From positions 1-64,000 of the forward strand of contig NZ_CAKXZT010000174.1 of the NCBI RefSeq assembly GCF_935825525.1: 64,000 nt of DNA, read 5' to 3'. This document shows positions 25,664-34,147 of the stretch, piece after piece. The position numbers and the translations under genes are program-made. This DNA comes from Mesorhizobium escarrei. Its GTDB lineage: Bacteria > Pseudomonadota > Alphaproteobacteria > Rhizobiales > Rhizobiaceae. Every line of letters starts with the position of its first letter. Position 1 is the first letter of the stretch. Below the pieces are notes generated by a model. That model saw only the letters and a program-made list of their open reading frames with translations, searched no databases and had not been told where the DNA came from.

Positions 25664-26422
25664 TCATCCGGATGCCTTCGAATAATCGACCCCAACGAGA
25701 AAAAGTCCGTCGGGCGGCGCCACCTGGCCGCACGCTGCACGGTCGCGCGCGTCGAGCGCCGCCTTCAGGTCGGCAATTGTCCAGCCGCCTTCGCCGACGC
25801 GCTTCAGCGAGCCGACCATCGAGCGCACCTGATTGTGCAGGAACGAGCGCGCCGAGGCTCGCACTTCGATCACGTCACCCAGCCGACTGACATCCAGCCG
25901 GTCGAGCGTCCGGACCGGGCTGTCGGCCTGGCACTGGGTCGAGCGGAACGTGGTGAAATCATGCCGCCCCAGCAGCACCTTTGCCGCCTCGTGCATGGCC
26001 TCGGCATCAAGCCGCTTCGGCACCCACCAGATCTTGCCCTTGTCGAGCGCCGCCGGCGCGCGCCGGTTGACGATACGGTAGAGATAGTGGCGGCCGATCG
26101 CTGAGAAACGCGCATCGAAGCTATCCGGCACCACAGCCGCGTTGAGGACGGCGATGCGCGCCTTGGCCGCTTGCAGGTGGGCGTTGACGGCATCGCGCAC
26201 GTTGTCGTCAGGCCATGCCCTGACGAGATCGACATGCGCCACCTGAGCGGTCGCGTGGACGCCGGCATCGGTGCGGCCGGCGCCGCGCAGCGAGACCTGT
26301 TCGCCGCAGAATTTCTCGATCGCCTGCTCGATCGCCTGCTGCACCGAAGGCTGGTCTGCCTGGCGCTGCCAGCCGGCATAGAGGCTGCCGTCATATTCGA
26401 TGTCGAGGCGAAAACGCGGCAT
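25664..26422 (-). CDS. truA: tRNA pseudouridine(38-40) synthase
   Basis: TruA isomerises uridines 38-40 in tRNA anticodon arms. The catalytic Asp lies in GAGRTDAGVHA, preceded by YDGSLYAGWQRQ near the N-terminus, both TruA hallmarks. Length 252 residues is typical. It lies in the rhizobial def-fmt-truA series with a GNAT gene inserted before it; all four run in the same direction. Confidence 0.95.
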   Translation of the reverse strand: MPRFRLDIEYDGSLYAGWQRQADQPSVQQAIEQAIEKFCGEQVSLRGAGRTDAGVHATAQVAHVDLVRAWPDDNVRDAVNAHLQAAKARIAVLNAAVVPDSFDARFSAIGRHYLYRIVNRRAPAALDKGKIWWVPKRLDAEAMHEAAKVLLGRHDFTTFRSTQCQADSPVRTLDRLDVSRLGDVIEVRASARSFLHNQVRSMVGSLKRVGEGGWTIADLKAALDARDRAACGQVAPPDGLFLVGVDYSKASG

Positions 26423-26439
26423 TCCTAAGAAGGATGAGG

Positions 26440-26949
26440 TTAGGCGGCGAGCGCGGTGCCGAAAGCCGAAGCGTAGACCAGCTTGCCGGTCTCAGGCGCT
26501 TCGCCCCAGGCCAGCGCCTGCAGCGCTTCGCCCTGGAACTCGCTTTCGAATTTTTCGGCGCGCGCATGACTGTAGCCGAAGCGGCCATAATAGGCGGGAT
26601 CGCCAAGCACCACCGCCAGCACCTCGCCCGCATCCTTCAGGCGGATATGCGCCTCGCGGACCAGCGCACCGCCGATGCCGGTGCCATGGAATGACGGCTC
26701 GACCGCCAGAGGCGCCAGCGCCACCGCCGGAAAGCTCTTGCCGCCGTTCTGCACGAAAAGCCGCGAAAACAGGATATGGCCGACCACCTGTCCATCTTCT
26801 TCCGCCACCAGTTCGACGACGGCATCGCCGCCGGTGACCAGCGCGTCGACCAGTCCGGCCTCCGCCTGCTGGCCGAATGCGTGTTCCTCGACCAGGCGGA
26901 TCGCCTCGCGGTCCCGCGGCGTTGCCGCGCGTATCGACATCATGCTCAT
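26440..26949 (-). CDS. GNAT-family N-acetyltransferase
   Basis: A 169-residue acetyltransferase resembling the YhbS group: the acetyl-CoA-binding motif A is seen as LAVEPSFHGTGIGGALVREA and later VLGDPAYYGRFGY. The acceptor is unknown. ATG 26949 overlaps the fmt stop as ATGA and is preceded by AAGGAATGGAA, so the longer open frame to 27174 is not used. It separates fmt from truA. Confidence 0.86.
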   Translation of the reverse strand: MSMMSIRAATPRDREAIRLVEEHAFGQQAEAGLVDALVTGGDAVVELVAEEDGQVVGHILFSRLFVQNGGKSFPAVALAPLAVEPSFHGTGIGGALVREAHIRLKDAGEVLAVVLGDPAYYGRFGYSHARAEKFESEFQGEALQALAWGEAPETGKLVYASAFGTALAA

Positions 26950-27881
26950 GAGAATTCCATTCCTTTTTCGAGCTTGGCCCCGCGCAGAAACTCCTGCGCG
27001 GCAATGGGCCTTCCGCCCGCACGTTGAACTTCGACCAACCTGATCGCGCCTGACCCGCAGGCGACCGTCAGCCGGTCGTCGAGAATTCCTCCCGGCTCGC
27101 CGGCGCCTTGCGAAAGCGTCGAGCGAAGCAATTTCAGCCGCTCCAAGCGGCCGCCAATTTCGATCTCGCACCATGCGCCGGGAAAGGGCGACAGGCCGCG
27201 AATATGGTTGTGGACTTCGACAGCAGGCCGCGTCCAGTCCACGCGCGTCTCCGCTTTATCGATCTTTTTGGCATAGGTCACCCCCTCCGTCGCCTGTGCG
27301 GTAAATGTCAGAGCATCCCGTCCCAGCCGCGCCAGCGCTTCCGCCATCAGCGCAGCGCCAATGTGCATCAACCGATCGTGCAGTTCGCCGGCCGTCATAT
27401 CGGGGTCGATGGCGCATTTTTCGACCATCGCCACCGGGCCGGTGTCCAGGCCCTCCTCCATCCGCATCACCATCATGCCTGTCTCGGTATCGCCGGCCAT
27501 GATGGCGCGCTGGATAGGGGCCGCACCGCGCCAGCGCGGCAGCAGCGACGCGTGACCATTGAGGCAGCCGAGCTGCGGCGCCTCTAGAATGGGTTTGGGC
27601 AACAGCAATCCATAGGCGACGACGACGGCGACATCGACCCGCAAGGCGCGGAACGCCTGCTGCTCAACCTCGTTCTTCAGCGACACCGGCGTCCGCACCT
27701 CGAGGCCCAGCCGCTCGGCCTCGCGCTGCACCGGCGACGGCGTCAGTTCCAGCCCACGGCGGCCGGCGGCGCGCGGCGGCTGGGTGTAGACGGCCTCTAT
27801 CTCATGTCCGGCTTCCGCGATCGCCCGCAGCGTCGGCACGGAGAATTCGGGCGTACCCATGAAGATGACGCGCAAGGGCAT
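26946..27881 (-). CDS. fmt: Methionyl-tRNA formyltransferase
   Basis: Formylates initiator Met-tRNA using 10-formyl-tetrahydrofolate. The N-terminal Rossmann domain has the catalytic motif NGHASLLPRWRGAAPIQRAI and an upstream VVVAYGLLLPK; the C-terminal OB-fold domain binds tRNA. Length 311 residues is normal. It starts 10 bases after def, with which it forms the conserved formylation/deformylation pair. Confidence 0.96.
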   Translation of the reverse strand: MPLRVIFMGTPEFSVPTLRAIAEAGHEIEAVYTQPPRAAGRRGLELTPSPVQREAERLGLEVRTPVSLKNEVEQQAFRALRVDVAVVVAYGLLLPKPILEAPQLGCLNGHASLLPRWRGAAPIQRAIMAGDTETGMMVMRMEEGLDTGPVAMVEKCAIDPDMTAGELHDRLMHIGAALMAEALARLGRDALTFTAQATEGVTYAKKIDKAETRVDWTRPAVEVHNHIRGLSPFPGAWCEIEIGGRLERLKLLRSTLSQGAGEPGGILDDRLTVACGSGAIRLVEVQRAGGRPIAAQEFLRGAKLEKGMEFS

Positions 27882-27891
27882 TTTTTGGGCC

Positions 27892-28437
27892 CTATCCCAC
27901 CAACTTGCCCGGCGCCTTGCTGCCTGATGGTTTGTCCCTGGCGAGCTTCTTGAACTTCTTCACCACCATGTCGCGCTTCAGCTTCGATATGTGGTCGATG
28001 AACAGAACACCGTTGAGATGGTCGATCTCATGCTGCAGGCAAGTCGCCATCAGCCCTTCGGCCTCGATCTCCTGCAGCTTGCCGTCGCGATCGAGATATT
28101 TGACCCGCACGGCGGCAGGACGTTCGACCTCGGCATAGTAGTCCGGGATCGACAGGCAACCCTCCTCGTAGACCGAGCGCTGATCGGCGCTCTCAAGGAT
28201 CTCGGGATTGATGAAGACATGCGGCGCCGGCGGCTCGTCTTCCTTGGCGAGGTCGATCACCAGCATGCGCAGCGGTTCGCCGACCTGGATCGCCGCCAGA
28301 CCGATGCCCGGCGCATCATACATGGTGTCCAGCATGTCATCGGCGAGCTTGCGCAAAGCGCCGTCGACGCGCTCGACCGGTTTCGAAACCTGGCGCAGGA
28401 CGGGATCGGGAAGGATGATGAGCGGCTTGATCGACAT
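27892..28437 (-). CDS. def: Peptide deformylase
   Basis: Removes the formyl group from nascent proteins; a ferrous or zinc metalloenzyme. All three motifs are intact: GIGLAAIQVG, EGCLSIPDYY (Cys ligand) and HEIDHLNG (two His ligands and the catalytic Glu). The basic C-terminal tail (KKFKKLARDKPSGSK) may help binding near the ribosome exit tunnel. It is first in the def-fmt-GNAT-truA run and is divergent from rmuC. Confidence 0.97.
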   Translation of the reverse strand: MSIKPLIILPDPVLRQVSKPVERVDGALRKLADDMLDTMYDAPGIGLAAIQVGEPLRMLVIDLAKEDEPPAPHVFINPEILESADQRSVYEEGCLSIPDYYAEVERPAAVRVKYLDRDGKLQEIEAEGLMATCLQHEIDHLNGVLFIDHISKLKRDMVVKKFKKLARDKPSGSKAPGKLVG

Positions 28438-28530
28438 GGCGTCTCACCTAAGACCTCGCACGAAAAGCGTCAACCGGGGCAGTTCCAGCACCGTTCACGT
28501 TTTGATCTGTGCCGTCAGGCCGAATCATCT

Positions 28531-29817
28531 ATGCTGTCCGATATGAACGACCTGACCACCATCCTATCCGAACCGATCGCCCGACTCGGCGCCACCACGA
28601 TCACGCTCGGCCACGCGCTGGCATCCGGCGCGGTCCTGTTCCTGGGCCTGTTCGTGGCGCTCGTCGTCGCGCTCTGGCGCTCGGCCAAGGCGCGTGCGGT
28701 GGCTGCCGCGGAAGCCGCCGACCACGCCCGCGACGCCGAGGCGCGAATGGCCGGCATCTTGGCAAGCCAGGCCGAGATGCAGGGCCGCATGGGCGCGATC
28801 GCCGAAGTGTTCGGGGCGCGGCAGGCCGAACTCACACAGTCGATCGGCCAGCGTCTCGACGCGATGACCGGCCGTCTCGGCCAGACCATGACTGAGCAGA
28901 CGAAATCTACGCATGAGAGCCTAGCCAGACTGCAGGAGCGGCTGGCGGTCATCGATACCGCGCAAGGCAACATCCAGTCGCTCGCCGGCCAGGTCGTGCA
29001 ACTTCAGGCAATCCTCTCCAACAAGCAGACGCGAGGCGCCTTCGGCCAGTTGCGCATGGAAGCGATCGTCGCCGATGGCCTGCCGCACGGCGCCTATGAA
29101 TTCCAGGCGACCCTGTCGAACGGCAGCCGGCCCGACTGCCTGGTGAAGATGCCGAACGGCGCGCCTGCACTTGCCATCGACGCCAAGTTTCCGCTGGAAG
29201 CCTGGAATGCCATCCGTGCCGCCGAAGGCGCCGATTTGCAGAAGGTCGCCGCACAAGCGTTCCGCCGCGATATTGAGGTGCATGTCCGCGATATTTCCGA
29301 AAAATACCTGATCCAGGGCGAGACGCAGGACACCGCCTTCATGTTCGTTCCGTCGGAATCGGTATTCGCCGAGATCCACGAGAATTTCGAGGGAATTGTC
29401 CACAAGGCGCACCGCGCCCGCATCGTCATCGTCTCGCCGTCGCTCCTGATGCTGTCGATCCAGGTCATCCAGGCGATTCTCAAGGACGCCCGCATGCGCG
29501 AGCAGGCGCATTTGATCCAGGGCGAAGTCATCCGGCTGATGGAGGACGTCTCGCGCCTCGACGAGCGGGTGCGCAAGCTGCAGAGCCATTTCGGCCAGTC
29601 GGCCAAGGATATCGACGATATTCTCGTCTCGACGTCGAAGGTGACCAAGCGCGGCCAGAAGATCGAGGCGCTGGAGTTCGGCGCGCAGCCGACGGAGGGC
29701 GACGCCGGATCGGCCGAGACGCTACACGGGACCGGCGCGAGGGCCGAAGCGGGTGCGCGCGTCGCCGACTCCAAGACCGGTCAGCTGAGACTAAGGGTGG
29801 TCGAAGGCGACGACTGA
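28531..29817 (+). CDS. rmuC: RmuC-family protein
   Basis: A 428-residue protein: an N-terminal membrane helix (about 24-46), a long Ala/Glu/Arg-rich coiled coil (about 50-165), and the RmuC domain with GAFGQLRMEAIV, CLVKMPNG, AIDAKFPLEAW and TAFMFVPSESVFAEI. The domain belongs to the PD-(D/E)XK nuclease-like superfamily, and RmuC limits DNA inversion in E. coli by an unclear mechanism. ATG 28531 is used; ATG 28543 is also possible. The open frame further upstream overlaps def on the other strand and is not coding. Confidence 0.88.
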   Translation: MLSDMNDLTTILSEPIARLGATTITLGHALASGAVLFLGLFVALVVALWRSAKARAVAAAEAADHARDAEARMAGILASQAEMQGRMGAIAEVFGARQAELTQSIGQRLDAMTGRLGQTMTEQTKSTHESLARLQERLAVIDTAQGNIQSLAGQVVQLQAILSNKQTRGAFGQLRMEAIVADGLPHGAYEFQATLSNGSRPDCLVKMPNGAPALAIDAKFPLEAWNAIRAAEGADLQKVAAQAFRRDIEVHVRDISEKYLIQGETQDTAFMFVPSESVFAEIHENFEGIVHKAHRARIVIVSPSLLMLSIQVIQAILKDARMREQAHLIQGEVIRLMEDVSRLDERVRKLQSHFGQSAKDIDDILVSTSKVTKRGQKIEALEFGAQPTEGDAGSAETLHGTGARAEAGARVADSKTGQLRLRVVEGDD

Positions 29818-29821
29818 GAGG

Positions 29822-30226
29822 CTACTGCTCCTCCACGGTCGTCATGCCGCCGAATTCCGGCAGCCAATGCAGCGCCGAGCGGTGCCAGATCTGTTTTCTC
29901 GGGATCAGTTGTTCGCGCTGCCGCGCCGTGCCGACTCTGATGCCGTAGACTTTCGCCCCGTTGCCGACCGACGTGGCATAGAGATGCGAACCGCACTCGC
30001 CGCAAAAAGCCTGGGCGCGCCTGGCGCCGCTCGATGCGGACTTGATGTAGATCTTCGGCGTGCCCTTGGTGATCCGGTAGTGCTCCTGCGGTGCCGGAAC
30101 GGTCACCCGGAACGCTGTTCCGGTCAGCTGCTGGCAATCGATGCAGTGACAAATACTGGTCTTGTCCGGATCGACCTCCGCTTCGTACGTGATGGCGCCG
30201 CAATGGCACCCGCCGTCGATTTTCAT
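29822..30226 (-). CDS. GFA-family zinc protein (glutathione-dependent formaldehyde-activating-like)
   Basis: A 134-residue protein with the GFA/CENP-V zinc-binding Cys pattern: GGCHCGAITY, CHCIDCQQLTG and FCGECGSHLY. The best-known member promotes condensation of formaldehyde with glutathione, but most relatives, including this type, have no proven activity. It is convergent with rmuC, with only 4 bases between the stops. Confidence 0.87.
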   Translation of the reverse strand: MKIDGGCHCGAITYEAEVDPDKTSICHCIDCQQLTGTAFRVTVPAPQEHYRITKGTPKIYIKSASSGARRAQAFCGECGSHLYATSVGNGAKVYGIRVGTARQREQLIPRKQIWHRSALHWLPEFGGMTTVEEQ

Positions 30227-30326
30227 CTCGCTCCTCCCTTCCAGCCCGCGCCTCTATGCGTTGGAGCTTAACGGCGCACCGGTCGAAGCTCCACAGGCAT
30301 TCACAACACGCGAACCATTCGGTGGT

Positions 30327-31157
30327 TCAAGACTGCGGCGCCGCCGCCTGTTCGATGATCTCGTCAGTCCAGACCTTGAAACCGGCGAGTGTGCCCGGCC
30401 CGAAAATATGGGTCAGCGGCACATCGGCTGCGTCGCGGCCGGAGGCGATCAGGATGCGGCCGATGCGCGGCGCATTGTTGCGCGGATCGAAGGCATGCCA
30501 GCGACCGCCGAGATAGACCTCCATCCAGGCGGCGAAGTCCATGTCTGACCAGGGTTTCGGCAAGCCGATGTCGCTGATGTAGCCGGTGCAATAGCGCGTC
30601 GGGATGTTCAAGGCGCGGCAGAAGGCGACGGCGAGATGCGCAAAGTCGCGGCAGACGCCGCTTTGCTCACGATAGGCCTCTGCTGCGGTGCGCGTCGGCC
30701 GCGCGTTGCCGTAGTTGAAGATGATGTGGTTGTGGACGAAATCGCAGACCGCCTGCACGCGTGGCATACCGAGCGGTGAGTGGCCGAACAGCCGCCACGC
30801 TTCGTTCGCCAGCACGTCGCTCTCGCAATAGCGGCTCGGCAGCAGGAACAGCAGCGTGTCGGACGGCAGGTCGCGCACCTCGTGCTGCCAGGCCATCAAA
30901 TCACCCTTCTCGAAGCTTCCGGGATCGCGGATCACCGCGTCCGTGCCGAAGCTAAAGCGTCCGGGCGGGGCGACAAGACGATTGCACCAATTGCCGAAAC
31001 TGTCGCGGTAGCTCTCGATCGGCACCGGTGGATTCGAAGTCAGGAAATCCGGCCGCTCGAGATCGGACGCGCGGGAATAGTGAACGTTGAGCATCGCAAT
31101 CAGCGGCGTTTCCTGCGGAAAGTCGAAGCTCATCTCGCAGCCGATATGGATTCGCAT
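30327..31157 (-). CDS. Transglutaminase-like cysteine protease-fold protein
   Basis: A 276-residue protein with a bacterial transglutaminase-like domain. The catalytic Cys lies in SGVCRDFAHLAVAFCRALNIPTRY, the His and Asp in MDFAAWMEVYLGGRWHAFDPRNN. The N-terminal part (about 1-120) is the beta-rich domain common in these proteins. They are proteases or amidases of unknown target rather than protein crosslinkers. No signal peptide is visible, so it should be cytoplasmic. Confidence 0.86.
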   Translation of the reverse strand: MRIHIGCEMSFDFPQETPLIAMLNVHYSRASDLERPDFLTSNPPVPIESYRDSFGNWCNRLVAPPGRFSFGTDAVIRDPGSFEKGDLMAWQHEVRDLPSDTLLFLLPSRYCESDVLANEAWRLFGHSPLGMPRVQAVCDFVHNHIIFNYGNARPTRTAAEAYREQSGVCRDFAHLAVAFCRALNIPTRYCTGYISDIGLPKPWSDMDFAAWMEVYLGGRWHAFDPRNNAPRIGRILIASGRDAADVPLTHIFGPGTLAGFKVWTDEIIEQAAAPQS

Positions 31158-31369
31158 TGTCGTCCTGACCGGCCTGCCGGATCATCACCCGGCGAAGGCG
31201 CGGGCTGTTGCTGCAGTGCAAAAAAAGATCATCGCACGGACCGGCGCGGTTTACGAGCGAATTAGAAACGGTTGACAGCCGACGGCTGGCTTCGGCGCCA
31301 GATAATGCCTCTTGCGGTCGGGCGTTTCTCTTGGTTCATTTCGCTTGCCACAATTGGAGGAAACGAATC

Positions 31370-31495
31370 ATGGCTAAAGGTGCGATGAAGGCGGGCAAAG
31401 AAGCCCGCAAGCCGAAGAAGGACGCGAAGAAACCTGCCGCTGCCCCGACCCTGAAAGCGCCGCCCGTCAAGGCGACCAAACTCAAAGACAAGTGA
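31370..31495 (+). CDS. Small lysine/alanine/proline-rich basic protein
   Basis: A 41-residue protein starting MAKGAMKAGKEARKPKKD and ending KLKDK, with a strong GGAGG 9 bases before the ATG. It is almost entirely Lys, Ala and Pro and likely disordered. Small proteins starting MAKG(Q/A)M and followed by lysine-proline repeats are widespread in proteobacteria without known function; nucleic-acid binding is a guess from charge. The longer open frame from 31208 has no supporting start signal. Confidence 0.72.
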   Translation: MAKGAMKAGKEARKPKKDAKKPAAAPTLKAPPVKATKLKDK

Positions 31496-31523
31496 GCCTC
31501 GGCGTTTCGGCGCAAGGTCATGA

Positions 31524-31578
31524 CCGACGGCATTTCAGGACCATCGACATTCAGCGATTGGTCCTGAAGTGCCGTCGG
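31524..31578. repeat. Large 20-bp hairpin between the small basic gene and sugE
   Basis: Arms at 31524-31543 (starting CCGACGGCATTTCAGG) and 31559-31578 (ending TGAAGTGCCGTCGG) pair over 20 bp with one G-U, around a 15-base loop. No T run follows, so it is not a classic terminator. It could be a mobile palindrome or an upstream part of the sugE leader. Confidence 0.75.
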
Positions 31579-31620
31579 CGCTGCTGTTGATTGAGCACCC
31601 GAAATTTCCATATCAATGCG

Positions 31621-31663
31621 GCGAAGACGACTTCGCGCTTTGCGAAAAGACCGGGACGACCCG
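31621..31663 (+). promoter_or_regulatory. Guanidine-II (mini-ykkC) riboswitch
   Basis: Two hairpins each end in an ACGA loop: GCGAAG-ACGA-CTTCGC at 31621-31636 and CGGG-ACGA-CCCG at 31652-31663, 15 bases apart. The ribosome-binding GGAG and the sugE start follow within 20 bases. Paired stems with ACGR loops are the defining feature of the guanidine-II class, in which guanidinium is bound at each loop, the loops kiss, and the ribosome-binding site is freed. The gene behind it is a SugE/Gdx exporter, the standard target. Confidence 0.85.
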
Positions 31664-31683
31664 CAATCCAATGGAGCGTTCCG

Positions 31684-31998
31684 ATGTCGTGGATTCTTCT
31701 CTTCTTCGCTGGGCTGTTCGAGATCGGCTGGGCGATCGGCCTCAAATACACTGACGGCTTTTCGAAGCCGCTTCCGACCGTCCTGACGGTTGTTTCGATG
31801 GTCGTCAGTCTCGCCTTGCTCGGACTGGCGCTGAAGACGCTGCCGGTCGGCACGGCCTACGCGGTGTGGACCGGCATCGGCACCGTCGGCACGGCGCTGC
31901 TCGGCATCTGGCTGCTCGGTGAGCCTGCGACCGCGATCAGGCTGGCCTGCATCGCACTCATCGTCTGCGGCATCATGGGATTGAAGCTCGCGACCTAA
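31684..31998 (+). CDS. sugE: SugE/Gdx-type small multidrug resistance protein (guanidinium exporter)
   Basis: A four-helix SMR transporter of 104 residues. The helix-1 glutamate lies in FFAGLFEIGWAIGLKYT, and GTAYAVWTGIGTVG and a final IVCGIMGLKLA follow; the FEIGW/GLKYT pattern is the SugE/Gdx type rather than the EmrE type. These dimers export guanidinium in exchange for protons. ATG 31684 with GGAG upstream is the start; the frame open to 31591 overlaps the riboswitch and is not used. The guanidine-II element upstream agrees with this function. Confidence 0.92.
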   Translation: MSWILLFFAGLFEIGWAIGLKYTDGFSKPLPTVLTVVSMVVSLALLGLALKTLPVGTAYAVWTGIGTVGTALLGIWLLGEPATAIRLACIALIVCGIMGLKLAT

Positions 31999-32115
31999 CG
32001 CGTCGAATACATGCGACGCGCTTCCGGTTCCTGTTTTAAGGCATGTCGTTATCGCAAAACCGCTGCGCACTCTCTGGTCAGGCCCGAGCGCATGCTTTTG
32101 CGCGACATGCATTAG
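31995..32115. repeat. Palindromic intergenic repeat, family A, copy 3
   Basis: Modules CTAACGCGTCG ... CGACGCGC and GGCATGTCGTTATCGC ... GCGCGACATGCATTAG surround AAAACCGCTGCGCAC. The first TAA is the sugE stop codon. It is very similar to copy 2 at 16756-16887. Confidence 0.87.
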
Positions 32116-32201
32116 TTTGCTGCAAGGCCGCAACCCAAACGCCTTCGGGGGCCGCTGCAAGGCGGCCCTGAATTTGATTAGTGAATCGCGCTGTAGGAGC
32201 G

Positions 32202-32636
32202 CTAGCGAGCGGAAAAGCCTGGAGGCGTCCTGCCGGTGCGCTGCTTGCGCGCCGCATAGCGCGCGTCGCGCTTGGCTTTGCGCTCGGCCTCGTCGGCAAG
32301 CAAACGAGCGATGCGCTCGTTCTCTTCGGCTTCCCGGATCTTCGCTTCCGCCTGTGCCGCTTCTTCCGCAGCGATACGCGCCGCTTCGGCAGCAGCTTCG
32401 CGCTCGGCCTTTTCGGCCGCTTCGCGCGCCAGCTTCTCCTGCTTCAGCCTGGCCTTTTCGGCCTCACGTATCGCACGAGCTTCGAGGATCGCCTTGCGTT
32501 CGGCCTGTCGTGCCAGCACTGCCGGATCGTCTGCTGCCGGCTTTGCCTTGAAGCGCTCGAGAAGCGCCTTCTTTGCCTCGTTTGCGGCATTGCGCCGCTC
32601 GAAAACGTCTTTTTCCCTATAGATAGCCAAGTCCAC
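32202..32636 (-). CDS. Highly charged coiled-coil protein (DUF6481-like)
   Basis: A 144-residue protein that is nearly all Ala, Glu, Lys and Arg and predicted as one long helix (about 20-125), with a basic end ARKQRTGRTPPGFSAR. The N-terminal VFERRNAANEAKKALLERFKAKPA resembles the alphaproteobacterial DUF6481 family, whose function is unknown. Low complexity makes homology weak evidence; the consistent frame and the isolated position support a real gene. Confidence 0.68.
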   Translation of the reverse strand: MDLAIYREKDVFERRNAANEAKKALLERFKAKPAADDPAVLARQAERKAILEARAIREAEKARLKQEKLAREAAEKAEREAAAEAARIAAEEAAQAEAKIREAEENERIARLLADEAERKAKRDARYAARKQRTGRTPPGFSAR

Positions 32637-32858
32637 TTCCCTGAAGTCAATTTGCGAGGCTTACATACGCGTGAAAACCCAGAGTTCAAGCGCCAAAACG
32701 GTATGCCAGCCATGAAATTCTGAGCTGTTGCAGTCGGGAGACGCCTTTTCGGCTGAATTCGGCCGAAACGGACATGCACTGTTCACCATCCGACCCTCTG
32801 GCGGCGCGGCGGACTGGTCGCTACGTGTAGCGCGAAAAACAAAACACCAGGATGACAC

Positions 32859-33923
32859 ATGATGGAACTCGGTCTCTACACCTTCGCCGACGTCAGCCCG
32901 GAACCAGGCCTAGGCGCCATCGGTGCGCATGAGCGTCTGCGCAACCTGATCGAGGAGATCGAGCTGGCCGACCAGGTCGGCCTCGACGTGTTTGGGTTGG
33001 GCGAGCATCACCGTCCCGATTATGCGGCTTCAGCGCCGGTCGTAGCCTTGGCCGCGGCGGCCGAACGCACCCGGCGCATAAAGCTGACCAGCGCGGTCAC
33101 CGTGCTATCCTCCGACGATCCGGTCCGCGTGTTCCAGCAGTTTGCGACACTCGACCTTCTATCCAGTGGCCGGGCCGAGATCATGGCTGGGCGCGGCTCG
33201 TTCATCGAGTCCTTTCCGCTGTTCGGCTACAATCTCGAAGACTATGACGAGCTCTTTGCCGAAAAGCTCGATCTGCTGCTTGCCGTTCGCGATCATGTCA
33301 AGGTGAGCTGGTCGGGCAGGCTGCGCGCTCCGATCAACGATCGCGGCGTCTATCCCCGCCCGTTCCAGAACAGATTGCCGATCTGGATCGCGATCGGCGG
33401 CACCCCGCAATCCGCCGCGCGGGCCGGTGCGCTGGGCCTGCCGCTGGCGCTGGCCATCATCGGCGGCGAGCCGGCGCGATTCGCGCCGCTGTTCGATATT
33501 TACAAGGAGGCGGCCAAACGGGCGGGCAACGACCCAGCGGGTCTCGCCACCAGCCTCAACGTGCACGGCTTCATCGCCGCGACCACCGATCAGGCGGCTA
33601 ACGATTTTTATGGGCCGCAGGCCGAGGTGATGAACCGCATCGGGCGCGAGCGCGGCTGGGGCCCGACGTCAAGAGCGCATTTCGATCAATCGCGCGGCCC
33701 GAACGGCGCGCTGTTCGTCGGCAATCCCGAACAGGTGGCCGAAAAGATCGTTGCCCAGCACAGGATATTCGGCAACGACCGCTTCCTGCTGCAAATGGCG
33801 ATCGGCACTATGGCGCACGCCAAGATCATGAAGGCGATCGAGCTCTACGGCACCAAGGTGGCGCCGATCGTGCGCAAGGAAACGGCGAAGGCCATCCCTG
33901 CCGTGGCAGCGCCGGCCGCCTGA
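32859..33923 (+). CDS. LLM-class flavin-dependent oxidoreductase
   Basis: A luciferase-like monooxygenase fold (TIM barrel, 354 residues): VGLDVFGLGEHHRPDYAASAP, LTSAVTVLSSDDPVRVFQQFATLDLLSSGRAEI and IGGTPQSAARAGALG are typical of this class. It would use reduced FMN or F420-like flavin to oxidise an unknown substrate. It starts after a 220-base gap in which I see no gene. A second, different LLM enzyme lies at 35473-36474. Confidence 0.87.
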   Translation: MMELGLYTFADVSPEPGLGAIGAHERLRNLIEEIELADQVGLDVFGLGEHHRPDYAASAPVVALAAAAERTRRIKLTSAVTVLSSDDPVRVFQQFATLDLLSSGRAEIMAGRGSFIESFPLFGYNLEDYDELFAEKLDLLLAVRDHVKVSWSGRLRAPINDRGVYPRPFQNRLPIWIAIGGTPQSAARAGALGLPLALAIIGGEPARFAPLFDIYKEAAKRAGNDPAGLATSLNVHGFIAATTDQAANDFYGPQAEVMNRIGRERGWGPTSRAHFDQSRGPNGALFVGNPEQVAEKIVAQHRIFGNDRFLLQMAIGTMAHAKIMKAIELYGTKVAPIVRKETAKAIPAVAAPAA

Positions 33924-33967
33924 TTCGCCAGCCAGGCCGTAGGATTAGGGGCATCATCGACGCCGGC

Positions 33968-34075
33968 TAACGCATCGGCCCGAAATCGGAATCGATTTTC
34001 GGAAGCACGATGCGTGGACATAAGTGTTGGAGCGTACGTTGTGCGCCGCGCCCAATTGGACGCATGTCGCTCTAA
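33968..34075. repeat. Composite palindromic repeat (families B and C)
   Basis: The left part has arms ACGCATCG and CGATGCGT around CCGAAATCGGAATCGATTTTCGG (33970-34015). The right part runs from GTTGGAGCGTACG to ACGCATGTCGCTCTAA. Both halves are recognisable rhizobial intergenic motifs joined end to end. It occupies most of the 224-base gap before the AI-2E-family gene. Confidence 0.7.
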
Positions 34076-34147
34076 CGGAACTTTGAAGCCGCAAAGGCGT
34101 TTCCGCCCACGGTCTACGCCAATCGCGGTGTGCCGCCGAGGGCCAGA

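Noticed and set aside
31591..31683. An N-terminal extension of SugE starting at 31591
   Set aside because: It would translate through the two riboswitch hairpins and add residues not found in the 104-residue SMR family.
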